Positions 53,607-61,715 of a stretch of 64,000 bases of DNA are shown one piece after another. The notes under the pieces were generated by a model, which worked only from the letters and a program-made list of their open reading frames with translations, was not told the origin of the DNA and made no database searches. Position numbers and translations under genes: made by a program. Each line of letters opens with the position of its first letter. Position 1 is the first letter of the stretch. Source of the stretch: Planctomycetaceae bacterium (GTDB lineage Bacteria; Planctomycetota; Planctomycetia; Planctomycetales; Planctomycetaceae); contig JAKFUG010000006.1 of NCBI GenBank assembly GCA_021732785.1, forward strand, positions 1 through 64,000. Reading direction: 5' to 3'.

Positions 53607-54778
53607 CGATTTGTGTCGCCCTCGTGTTGTCCTTGGTCAGTTCGGTTGATGCGGATTACACCTGGACCGATACGGGGACGTGGCCCAAGAGTTGGCCAGC
53701 GGAACTGGAGCCACTGCGAAAGCAATCGCGCACTTTTGAGGGGCCGACGCAGCCCCTGCTACACCACGCAATTCCGTTCACCAAGCGTGATGAGTTTGAG
53801 TCAGCCTGGCCGCATCTCCTGAAGATCAAGTCCCAGGGAGCCCCGATCGTCCTGAGGCGGGGGCCGAGTTTCTGGCTGGGTGACAAGGCCACCGCAGGGG
53901 TTTGCGTCCACACACCGCCAGCGGGCGAAGCCCCGATCGCCGACGGGAAGGATGCGAAGGGAAACTGGGAAAAGACCATCTCCATCGAGCTGATCGTGGA
54001 CGGCGCGATCATCGACCTGAACCGCATTCCTTTACCCGCAGATACCCCGATCATCGACGAGAGGTTTAAGAACGGAGCAATCGACGAAACGCCAGTGGCC
54101 AAGAACAAGGCCGAAGACCTGTTCCGCCAGATGGAATGGGCGTGCGTTGAGGCCAAGTCGGCCAATGTCGCGTTCTCTGGAAAATTTCAGGGAGCAATCG
54201 ACGGCGAACTCAAAGGGAGTTTGTTGCTGGCGACCGGCAACAAGTTCCGCCTGGAGATGAAGGGGGATCTGGCTCTCGGCACAGATGGCATACAGCCGGT
54301 CCCGGTCAATGTGGCGATGGTTTGCGATGGGAAACAGAGCAGGACGGCCAGCCTCGATCCACAAATACCTTCGCAGGTCGTGGATGTGACAAACAATTAC
54401 GACACCGAGATGCGTCTGAAGTTGGCTCGCGCTGGGATTCTCGGCCCGATGTTTATGTTGGCGGAAAATGTGCCGCCAGGCGAGAAGCCTCGCGAGTTTA
54501 ACGCGGAGAAGCAGCTTGGCGTCAGCGACTTCCAGTTGGGCGAAAACCAAATCATCGACGACCAACAGGCCCTGACCATCCACCACAAACTTCACAATCC
54601 AAACTACACGGAACCACTCACGGTCACCGTCTGGCTGGATGCCACAACGAAACTTCCTCTGAAGCGCGAGATCACCCTGAAGCAGGATAATCGGGCGATC
54701 ACACTGACCGAGACGTACCCGACTCTGACGCTGGACGAGAAAGTCGATGACCAGCGGTTCGAACTGCCGAAGCCGTAA
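53591..54778 (+). CDS. Secreted constant-N / LolA-like-C protein, copy 2, 395 aa
   Basis: Same length and architecture as 41584-42771: signal peptide (KRTAAICVALVLSLVSSVDA), constant N-module ending in IIDERFKNGAIDETPVAKNK, and the LolA-like C-module (MVCDGKQSRTASL, LARAGILGPMFMLAENVPPG, LTIHHKLHNPNYTEPLTV). The two differ by a limited number of substitutions over 395 residues. The region after the signal is closer to 51839 (ADYTWTDTG) than to 41584 (AIFTVTDTG), which indicates gene conversion within the family. Confidence 0.9.
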   Translation: MKRTAAICVALVLSLVSSVDADYTWTDTGTWPKSWPAELEPLRKQSRTFEGPTQPLLHHAIPFTKRDEFESAWPHLLKIKSQGAPIVLRRGPSFWLGDKATAGVCVHTPPAGEAPIADGKDAKGNWEKTISIELIVDGAIIDLNRIPLPADTPIIDERFKNGAIDETPVAKNKAEDLFRQMEWACVEAKSANVAFSGKFQGAIDGELKGSLLLATGNKFRLEMKGDLALGTDGIQPVPVNVAMVCDGKQSRTASLDPQIPSQVVDVTNNYDTEMRLKLARAGILGPMFMLAENVPPGEKPREFNAEKQLGVSDFQLGENQIIDDQQALTIHHKLHNPNYTEPLTVTVWLDATTKLPLKREITLKQDNRAITLTETYPTLTLDEKVDDQRFELPKP

Positions 54779-54843
54779 GAAAGCAAGGCATTGAACAACG
54801 GTGACACCATTCCTCACGCCGGAAACATTCCTGGAGAAGAAGC

Positions 54844-55374
54844 ATGCAGTTTACGCTACGCAGAATGTTTGGAGCAGTCACAGTCGTTGCCGTCGTTGTG
54901 ACGCTGTTGATGTATTTCACGAAGGAGTATCGCCACCAGTTGGCGATCCGATCCGATCTCCAAACGATGGGCGCGTATGCCGTCCGCTTCGGACCAGGCG
55001 GTGCCATCCAGGCGTCATTTCATGATCCCGTCGCTTCTCCGGGAATCGCAAAATATCGAGAGATTGCGGTGTTGGACTTTAAGGAAGCGCATGTGACCAC
55101 CGCCTCGCTCGACAACCTGTCTGGCTTGGAGAGGGTCGGCGTCGTCGTATTTTCCTTGAGCGATGTTCGCGATGAACACCTGCCGCAATTGAAAAGGATC
55201 GGCAAGGTTCGCCATCTCTCCCTGAACAACACAAAAGTCACCGACGCCTGCGTTGACGCGCTCATCGACCTGTCCGATTTGGAGTCTGTAACAACGGCGA
55301 ATACCTTGATCACGCAAACTGGCCTGGAACGACTGCGCGACGCAAGACCTTCACTGAAAGTGGTGACTCAATGA
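54844..55374 (+). CDS. Membrane-anchored leucine-rich-repeat protein, 176 aa
   Basis: The start QFTLRRMFGAVTVVAVVVTL is an N-terminal membrane helix after a short basic cytoplasmic tail, a form common in small planctomycete proteins. Residues about 85-175 contain LRR-like repeats (LDNLSGLERVGVVVFSLS, LPQLKRIGKVRHLSLNNTKV, LIDLSDLESVTTANTLIT). GGAGAAGAAGC lies before ATG 54844. The LRR type is related to the C-module of the next gene, 55484-56404, so it may have supplied or received that module. Confidence 0.85.
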   Translation: MQFTLRRMFGAVTVVAVVVTLLMYFTKEYRHQLAIRSDLQTMGAYAVRFGPGGAIQASFHDPVASPGIAKYREIAVLDFKEAHVTTASLDNLSGLERVGVVVFSLSDVRDEHLPQLKRIGKVRHLSLNNTKVTDACVDALIDLSDLESVTTANTLITQTGLERLRDARPSLKVVTQ

Positions 55375-55483
55375 ACCTCACCTCGGCAAGCCGAGAAACC
55401 GAACGCGGTGAATCCAGCACACTGAGTATGTCAACGAACAGCGGAGCACAAGCGGATTGCCACCACAGTCAGGAGTCATTTCA

Positions 55484-56404
55484 ATGAAGAGAGCAGCAGC
55501 GATCTGTGTCACCATCGTGTTTTCCTTGGTCAGTACAACTCATGCCCTTTTCACAGTGACAGATTCCGGGACGTGGCCCAAGAGTTGGCCAGCGGAACTG
55601 GAGCCACTGCGAAAGCAATCGCGCACATTCGAGGGTCCGAAACAACCCCTGCAGCACTACGCAATTCCGTTCACCAAGCGGGATGAGTTTGAGTCAGCCT
55701 GGCCGCATCTCCTGAAGATCAAGTCCCAGGGAGCCCCGATCGTCCTGAGGCGGGGTCCGAGTTTCTGGCTGGGTGACAAGGCCACCGCAGGGGTTTGCGT
55801 CCACACGCCTCCTGCGGGTCAAGACCCGATCGCCGACGGGAAGGATGCGAAGGGAAACTGGGAAAAGACCATCTCCATCGAGCTGATCGTGGACGGCGAG
55901 ATCATCGACCTGAACCGCATTCCTTTACCCGCAGATACCCCGATCATCGACGAGAGGTTCAAGGAAGTACCGCTGGGAATTGTTGCGCGCGCTGAGGCAA
56001 CCAATTTGCAACGCTCAGGCGGAAAGCTTGAGCCCCGAGTTGTGCGGGATGAGAACGGCCATGTCACTCGCCTCGCGCTCAACGACATGAAGTTGTCGCC
56101 CGAGGATGCGGCCGACCTCGGCAAGTTGGAACATCTTCAATCCATTGTTCTGTTTCGGACGGGCTTCACCGACGGCGATTTGGAAAAGTTGACGGCCTGC
56201 CGGAAGCTCAAGCACCTGAACCTGACGAGCACCGAAGTGACGGATGATGCCATCGAGATGATCCTCAAATTTGAAAACCTGGAATCCCTGTGTCTCGGAG
56301 ATGTCCGGATTAGTCCCGCGGCCATGGAGAAACTCAAGCAGCGAAATCGAAATCAAACTTCCGACAAACAACTGCGATGGGGATACCGACAGCGAAAGCA
56401 ATGA
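55484..56404 (+). CDS. Secreted constant-N protein with LRR C-module, 306 aa
   Basis: Shared leader AGGAGTCATTTC before ATG 55484, signal peptide KRAAAICVTIVFSLVSTTHA, and the constant N-module to IIDERFK. The C-module (about 165-306) is leucine-rich-repeat type: VTRLALNDMKLSPEDAADLG, LEHLQSIVLFRTGFTDGDL, CRKLKHLNLTSTEVTDDAI, NLESLCLGDVRISPAAMEKL. A detached copy of its last 48 codons is at 30495-30641. It is the third C-terminal type found behind the same N-module. Protein binding at the cell surface is plausible. Confidence 0.88.
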   Translation: MKRAAAICVTIVFSLVSTTHALFTVTDSGTWPKSWPAELEPLRKQSRTFEGPKQPLQHYAIPFTKRDEFESAWPHLLKIKSQGAPIVLRRGPSFWLGDKATAGVCVHTPPAGQDPIADGKDAKGNWEKTISIELIVDGEIIDLNRIPLPADTPIIDERFKEVPLGIVARAEATNLQRSGGKLEPRVVRDENGHVTRLALNDMKLSPEDAADLGKLEHLQSIVLFRTGFTDGDLEKLTACRKLKHLNLTSTEVTDDAIEMILKFENLESLCLGDVRISPAAMEKLKQRNRNQTSDKQLRWGYRQRKQ

Positions 56405-56455
56405 TCCGCAGGGGGCGACCGGTCGAACCAATCTTCAGTCATCACGGAGCAACCC

Positions 56456-56773
56456 ATGAAAACCAATCGCCCACAGACGAGTCAGTCGATGCGCCGCACA
56501 CTGTTTGCCGCCGCTCTCGCTGTGATTGTCCTCGCTGCCATTGTGATCGGACGGCGTCACGGCACACCGAGTCCTTTGACGCCGCAGGAAACGCGTGAAG
56601 TGATCGCAGCCATCAGCCAGATCGCGCCAGGCTCAAAGGTCGCGAGTGTGCGGCGAGACCCCGATGGCAAGGTCCGCGCTTTTCTTCCCGGCGACCCAGA
56701 AGGCGGGCAAATCGTTGTTGTCACGAACAACGCTGGCGAATGGCGAGCGGCTGTCGAGATGGTTTTGTTTTGA
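56456..56773 (+). CDS. Hypothetical small membrane-anchored protein, 105 aa
   Basis: An N-terminal membrane segment (about residues 14-32, LFAAALAVIVLAAIVIG) precedes a short extracytoplasmic domain (VIAAISQIAPGSKVASVRRD, IVVVTNNAGEWRAAVE). The start region ATGAAAACCAATCGCCCACA and the preceding AGTCATCACGGAGC recur at 42830-42866, and its C-terminus recurs in the remnant ending at 43481. So parts of a second copy lie around 43 kb. No function known. Confidence 0.75.
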   Translation: MKTNRPQTSQSMRRTLFAAALAVIVLAAIVIGRRHGTPSPLTPQETREVIAAISQIAPGSKVASVRRDPDGKVRAFLPGDPEGGQIVVVTNNAGEWRAAVEMVLF

Positions 56774-56801
56774 CCCTTGTCAGCGAAATAAGCGATTCGG
56801 C

Positions 56802-56840
56802 ACCGAGAACATTCGGTCGGCGTGCCGTTAATCGAATAGA
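56802..56840 (+). repeat. Dispersed intergenic repeat, short form, copy 2
   Basis: ACCGAGAACATTCGGTCGG followed by CGTGCCGTTAATCGAATAGA, matching 32012-32050. It lies between the 105-aa gene and the fourth ECF gene. Confidence 0.75.
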
Positions 56841-56899
56841 CTGGGAACCAGATCGGTGACTCGTCGGGTTGTTGGACTTGCGTGGGAGATTGCTGCTTT

Positions 56900-57460
56900 G
56901 TGACTGATGTGACTGCGATTTTGAATGCGATTGAAGCCGGGCATGCGCGGACGGACGAGTTGCTGCCGCTGGTGTACGAGGAGCTTCGACGACTGGCTCT
57001 GGCGAAAATGCGGCACGAACGGCCGGGCCATACGTTGCAAGCCACGGCGCTGGTCCATGAAGCGTTTCTTCGTCTGCTGGGGGACGAGCAGGCGACTTGG
57101 CAGAATCGTCGCCATTTTTTTGGAGCGGCCGCCATCGCGATGCAGCGAATTCTCGTCGAGCAGGCTCGTGAGCGTCAGCAACAAAAACGTGGTGGAGACT
57201 TCCAGCGCGTCGAGCTGATCGATGTTGCGGTGGCCGATCGTGAGCTGCCGTCCGACACGAACCTGCTGGCCCTGAATGAGGCTCTCAAGCGACTCGAACA
57301 GGAAGATCCGGCAAAGGCTGAGCTTGTCCGGCTGCGGTATTTCGCCGGCCTCACCGAAGAAGAAGCGGCTCTGGCTCTGAACATCTCCCGTGCCACGGCC
57401 TCGCGTTGGTGGACGTTTGCAAAAGCCTGGCTTTTTCAACGTGTTCAGGGGAAGGATTAG
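56900..57460 (+). CDS. ECF-like sigma factor of the planctomycete long-region type, 186 aa
   Basis: The product starts TDVTAILNAIEAGHARTDEL and has RRLALAKMRHERPGHTLQAT, ALVHEAFLRLLGDE and FFGAAAIAMQRILVEQARER, the pattern I associate with the TIGR02999-type sigma factors, with region 4 in VRLRYFAGLTEEEAALALNI and SRATASRWWTFAKAWL. GTG 56900 is chosen over GTG 56882 because the family usually begins at TDVT and GGGAG lies about ten bases upstream. It precedes the 854-aa kinase by 127 bases rather than overlapping it, unlike the other two sigma/kinase pairs. Confidence 0.92.
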   Translation: MTDVTAILNAIEAGHARTDELLPLVYEELRRLALAKMRHERPGHTLQATALVHEAFLRLLGDEQATWQNRRHFFGAAAIAMQRILVEQARERQQQKRGGDFQRVELIDVAVADRELPSDTNLLALNEALKRLEQEDPAKAELVRLRYFAGLTEEEAALALNISRATASRWWTFAKAWLFQRVQGKD

Positions 57461-57587
57461 ACCGTAACAACCAGCCGGCCAACCGATCCCGTGTCAAGTT
57501 GCGAGTATTTCAAAGATTCTGTGAGGCGCGCGTGGTCACAATCTCGCATGGCTGTGAGAGTCAACCAGCCTCTTACGGGAGAACACC

Positions 57588-60152
57588 ATGTCCGCAGCAG
57601 AAAACTCAAATGATTCAACAGCTCAACCCGATCCGGCATCGGTGCGTTTGGAGCCAACGGTGAGCGATGGCGATCCCAATTCCGGCGCGTCGGTTTCTCC
57701 CAATTCCATCGAAGGGCTTTTTCTTCGGGCGTTGCGGCTGGAAACTCCCGCCGAGCGTGACGTCTTGATTCGCGATGCGTGTGGCAATGATCTTGAGCGA
57801 ATCCAACGCGTCACCGCACTCCTGCGAGCCTATGAAGACGCCGGTAGTTTTCTCGAAACTCCCGTGGGCGGATTGCGAGCGACTCAAGAAAGTTCGCTGA
57901 GCTTCTTGTTACCGTCCGACAAGGAAGGTGTTCTGGGAACGATTGGCCCCTACGAAGTGCTCGAAGAAATCGGGCGCGGCGGCATGGGCGTTGTCATGCG
58001 AGCCGTCGATCCGAAACTGAACCGGGTCGTTGCCGTAAAAGCCCTACTGCCGGAATTGGCGGCGAATCCCAATTCTCGACGACGCTTCTTGAGAGAAGCT
58101 CAGGCAGCGGCCGCGATCAGTCATCCGCACGTCGTCGCGATCTACGCCGTCGATGATGCGCATCAGGATGTTGCGGGAAAACCCGTGCCGCCGTATCTCG
58201 TCATGGAATGCGTCAACGGCCAATCCTTGCAACAGAAGCTGGACCGAGTTGGTCCGCTGCGACTGGCGGAGATTCTGCGAATCAGTCGGCAAATCGGAGA
58301 AGGGCTGGCGGCCGCGCACAAGCAAGGGGTCATCCATCGCGACATCAAGCCGGCCAACATCCTGCTTGAGAACGGCGTCGAACGGGTCAAAATCACGGAC
58401 TTTGGATTGGCTCGTGTGATCGACGACATGACCGTGACTCGAACAGGTGAAGTGTGTGGTACGCCGCAGTACATGTCCCCAGAACAAGCCAGCGGAGAGC
58501 GCGTCGATCAGCGCAGTGACCTGTTCAGCCTCGGTTGCGTGATGTACGCCATGTGTACCGGCCACAGTCCGTTTCGCGGCGATAGCATTGCTCATGTGAT
58601 CAAGCGAGTCACTCAAGATACACCTCGCCACATTGCCGACCAAAATCCTGAGATTCCATCATGGCTGACTGACATCATCAATTCGCTCTTGCAGAAGAAT
58701 GCCGAGCATCGTTTTCAATCTGCCGACGGTTTGGTGGCGATTCTGGATCAGCACCTGTCACGCATTCAGCACCCGACCGAATCGGGCTCGCACTCGGCAA
58801 TCAATCAACAAGTTCCAATCGGCAATGCTGCTACGGCCGCCCAAAGGGAACCGAAAACAACTGGCCCGTCTGTGCCCGAGTTTGCGGCGATTTCGTTCCT
58901 TGAACGATCGCCTCAAGTCCTCGTGCCTACTTGGATGCGCAGGACCAGTCGAGTTTTCGTCATGGTCTGTGTGATCGTTTGGATGCTCTTTGGCCTCTCC
59001 GCTATGGACGGCGGCCTGGGCATTGGAATAGGCGAGTTTGTCATCCTATCGTTTCTGAATCTCGGTCCGATCCTGATGGCAGTCATTTTGTTTCGACCGA
59101 AAGTTTCTCGCGAAGTCATGGCAATCGCTCTGTTTTTGGGATTAGGCCCGCTGGGTTTATTGATCTATCTATGGATCAAAGATCATTTGAAGGTAGCCGA
59201 TAGCTCGACTGAGCATTCATCGCCGAAAACTTCAGGACCGCCAGTCAGGTCTCCGGTTGAAACCTCGGCTTCCGAACACGCGTCCTTGCAATTTGGTTCG
59301 ATGATCATGTCTGTCCCTTTGGCAAACGCTGTTCACTACACCGCCGTCAAGTCAATTGGTCACTTCTGGATACTGCTTGCTTTTGTAGGAGTGATCCTCT
59401 CGTTGGTCCTACATCCCACGCTGGATTATGCAGCCAACACGTTTCAGATGCTCAGTCAGGCACTCCAGTTTCCCGCATCGCTGTTCGGGATTTGGATCAT
59501 GATGATGCTAGGGACGAAAATCTTCCGCCCAAACCAAGTCCCGATGCGAACGTGGGCGTTGGTGAGCTCGTCGTCGTTCGTCTGCATGGCGCTTGGCTAT
59601 TTCTGGACCACCGTCGTTCGAATGCCGTTTTCGGGAAACCTAAACGAGATTTCATCGCGAACGCTCATGGGCGTCGCGATCCTTCCCACGATCATCAGCC
59701 TGATGTATTGCGGATACGTCTTCCGTGAAATCACAAAGAATCCGGAGAGTTTGCAAGGCTTGCAAAACCTCACCGGCCGCAACGCTCGGCTATCGCCTCT
59801 GAAGATGTTTGTACTCATTGTCTCTCTCCTCATGATCTTGGGGTTGGTTAGTATCTTTGTTTACGAGTCTCAGCCATCAACGGTGGATGGGAAGGGGATT
59901 GTCAGCGAACAGCGCCCTGTCCCGGACACCGTTAAAACGAAAGACACACCGTCCACCGCACCGACACTAGCGACACCCTACCCGGAGAAGACTGAAGTCG
60001 AACGATTGCTGCATCTCGCTAAGGAACAGGAGGCGAAGGGACTGTTTGAACGTGCATTGGACCTCGTGAATCAGGCACTACAACTCGACCCCAACAGTCC
60101 GTCCGCCACATCCATGAAAAGTCACCTGGAGAACATCCTCTCAAAGATTTGA
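57588..60152 (+). CDS. Ser/Thr protein kinase, multi-pass membrane, C-terminal TPR, 854 aa
   Basis: After an acidic N-terminal region (LETPAERDVLIRDACGND, about 50-70), the kinase domain (about 125-390) has GRGGMGVVMRA, AVKALL, HRDIKPANILL, DFGLARV, GTPQYMSPEQ. The second half contains about six to eight hydrophobic segments (VFVMVCVIVWMLFGL, FVILSFLNLGPILMAVILF, FWILLAFVGVILSLVL, MFVLIVSLLMILGLVSIF) and ends in a TPR-like motif (AKEQEAKGLFERALDLVNQA). Unlike the two larger kinases, it has no zinc anti-sigma motif and none of their ectodomain modules. GGGAGA precedes ATG 57588. Confidence 0.95.
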   Translation: MSAAENSNDSTAQPDPASVRLEPTVSDGDPNSGASVSPNSIEGLFLRALRLETPAERDVLIRDACGNDLERIQRVTALLRAYEDAGSFLETPVGGLRATQESSLSFLLPSDKEGVLGTIGPYEVLEEIGRGGMGVVMRAVDPKLNRVVAVKALLPELAANPNSRRRFLREAQAAAAISHPHVVAIYAVDDAHQDVAGKPVPPYLVMECVNGQSLQQKLDRVGPLRLAEILRISRQIGEGLAAAHKQGVIHRDIKPANILLENGVERVKITDFGLARVIDDMTVTRTGEVCGTPQYMSPEQASGERVDQRSDLFSLGCVMYAMCTGHSPFRGDSIAHVIKRVTQDTPRHIADQNPEIPSWLTDIINSLLQKNAEHRFQSADGLVAILDQHLSRIQHPTESGSHSAINQQVPIGNAATAAQREPKTTGPSVPEFAAISFLERSPQVLVPTWMRRTSRVFVMVCVIVWMLFGLSAMDGGLGIGIGEFVILSFLNLGPILMAVILFRPKVSREVMAIALFLGLGPLGLLIYLWIKDHLKVADSSTEHSSPKTSGPPVRSPVETSASEHASLQFGSMIMSVPLANAVHYTAVKSIGHFWILLAFVGVILSLVLHPTLDYAANTFQMLSQALQFPASLFGIWIMMMLGTKIFRPNQVPMRTWALVSSSSFVCMALGYFWTTVVRMPFSGNLNEISSRTLMGVAILPTIISLMYCGYVFREITKNPESLQGLQNLTGRNARLSPLKMFVLIVSLLMILGLVSIFVYESQPSTVDGKGIVSEQRPVPDTVKTKDTPSTAPTLATPYPEKTEVERLLHLAKEQEAKGLFERALDLVNQALQLDPNSPSATSMKSHLENILSKI

Positions 60153-60574
60153 AGTCCCTTTTGTCCCGCTGTTGGACGAAACAAAGGTGTCGGAAACCGA
60201 GAACATTTCGGTTCCACCCACAGTTCCCCTCGATTGCTTCACGACCGATGTGATCGGTAAGCGGTCGGTCCCCCCAACCGAGAGCGGTCTCGCAGTAATT
60301 TGCCAGATTGACAATCAGACTCCCTTGCACCTGAACTTAAGAAGTCCGCAGTTTGTTGCTGGACAAAAGACGTTGTCCTGCGCTATGGATGGGGGGCGGA
60401 AAAACTCACCAAGAACCAGATTCCTGCGGTTGCCGAGTGGGGAATATGGCTGCTCGCGTTGCCCAGCATGTTCTCGGCCATGCTGCCAGTCGGTTGACGG
60501 GATCGGTGAGCTACCAGCAAGGTCACGCGATGATGGGCGGAGCCAACGGATGATTGGCTTACCAATGGAGGAGC
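60153..60574. other. Intergenic region with a long-form dispersed repeat
   Basis: The first part (60176-60275) is the repeat; the rest, to the recombinase start, contains no credible gene. It is the boundary between the signalling cluster and the recombinase/CBASS segment. Confidence 0.55.
60176..60275 (+). repeat. Dispersed intergenic repeat, long form, copy 3
   Basis: ACAAAGGTGTCGGAAACCGA then GAACATTTCGGTTCCACCCA, CAGTTCCCCTCGATTGC and GATCGGTAAGCGGTCGG. It is nearly identical to 43493-43561 in its first half and parallels 32744-32835 throughout. Confidence 0.85.
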
Positions 60575-61555
60575 ATGGACGATCAAGATAAACGGATGAC
60601 GGAAGTGGGCGAGGTTTGGACCAGGCCAGTGGAGCTACTTCCGGCCCTGATTCGAGACGCAGGCGGAGCGGCTCAGTTTGCGTATGAAGAGTTTTTTTAC
60701 GGTCAGATTCGGAATCCATTCACGCGGAAAGCATATCTCCACAGCTTCCGTCTTTTTTCCGATTGGTGCATGTCAGGTGGATTGGAGTTGGTCCGCGTGA
60801 CACCAGCGGATGTCGGAAGATTTCTTGATTCATTGTCGGTTGCCTTGCCAACCAAGAAACTGCACTTGGCGGCACTGCGGCGGTTCTTCGACGGACTTGT
60901 CATGCGACATGTCCTGATTCTGAATCCGGCATTGTCAGTTCGCAGCGAGCGGTATCAGATGATCGAGGGGAAGACGCCAGAGATTTCGGTTGATCATGCC
61001 CGACGATTGCTGAAGGGCATCGACATGTCGCACGTCGTCGGCCTACGAGACTTTGCCGTCATTGGGATTCTGATCTATACGGCAGCCCGTGTCGGTGCCG
61101 TGGCGAAGTTGCGGCGTCGAGATTTCTATGAAACGGGAGACCAGTTCTGCCTGCGATTTCACGAAAAGGGTGGTAAGGTTCGAGAGATCCCTGTCCGCCA
61201 TGACCTACAGCTTGCGTTGTGCCGCTATCTGGATGCAACCGATCTCCGATTTGCCGACCCCGTGTCGCTGCTCTTTCGGACTGCGAATCGGCGAACCAAA
61301 CAGTTGACTCAGAATGGAATGACGGCGGATGACATGGCTCGGATGGTCAAGCGACGTCTCCTTGACGCCGGTCTGTCGTCGCGGTTGTCTCCCCATTCAT
61401 TTCGGGTAACAACGATCACGGATTTGCTGGAGCAAGGCGTTCCACTTGAGGATGTGCAATACCTGGCAGGGCACGCTGACCCACGAACGACGCGCCTCTA
61501 TGACCGCCGCAAACGCCGAGTGACTCGGAATATCGTGGAACGGATTTCGGTGTAG
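60575..61555 (+). CDS. Tyrosine recombinase (XerD/phage-integrase family), 326 aa
   Basis: The N-terminal SAM-like core-binding domain is visible (NPFTRKAYLHSFRLFSDWCM, LPTKKLHLAALRRFFDGLV). Catalytic residues appear in order: Arg in YTAARVGAVAKL, Lys in HEKGGKVREIPV, HSFRVTTITDLLEQG, and AGHADPRTTRLYDR with the nucleophilic Tyr. ATG 60575 has GGAGG five bases upstream; a TTG at 60554 is possible. It is not closely similar to the recombinase at 20247-21380. It converges with the CBASS operon and may have mobilised it, but no attachment sites were identified. Confidence 0.93.
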   Translation: MDDQDKRMTEVGEVWTRPVELLPALIRDAGGAAQFAYEEFFYGQIRNPFTRKAYLHSFRLFSDWCMSGGLELVRVTPADVGRFLDSLSVALPTKKLHLAALRRFFDGLVMRHVLILNPALSVRSERYQMIEGKTPEISVDHARRLLKGIDMSHVVGLRDFAVIGILIYTAARVGAVAKLRRRDFYETGDQFCLRFHEKGGKVREIPVRHDLQLALCRYLDATDLRFADPVSLLFRTANRRTKQLTQNGMTADDMARMVKRRLLDAGLSSRLSPHSFRVTTITDLLEQGVPLEDVQYLAGHADPRTTRLYDRRKRRVTRNIVERISV

Positions 61556-61608
61556 CACTTCGGCCGAGTTGATGGGATTGGCCCGCTTGGATTCCGCAAG
61601 GTTCGCAA

Positions 61609-61625
61609 TCGGGGCGCTGCCCCGA
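61609..61625. terminator. GC hairpin between convergent genes
   Basis: TCGGGGC, loop GCT, GCCCCGA: seven perfect pairs between the recombinase stop (61555) and the patatin stop (61716). No T-tract on either strand, so a terminator role is only suggested by position. Confidence 0.35.
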
Positions 61626-61715
61626 ACCCTGGGATTTTGGGAGGCATGGCTCGCATCGGAGTGATTGCCGGATCGAGTGCGCTGATGCGGGGCGTGCCAT
61701 TAACCAGAAAAGTTC

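Noticed and set aside
54032-54817. Minus-strand 261-aa open frame, with a twin at 42025-43200
   Set aside because: Both are antisense to the two copies of the secreted LolA-like protein, so their similarity only reflects the duplication.
41584-56404. Reading the constant-N/variable-C family as polymorphic toxins
   Set aside because: No nuclease, deaminase, peptidase or other toxin motif, and no immunity-type gene after each copy; the similarity is in layout only.
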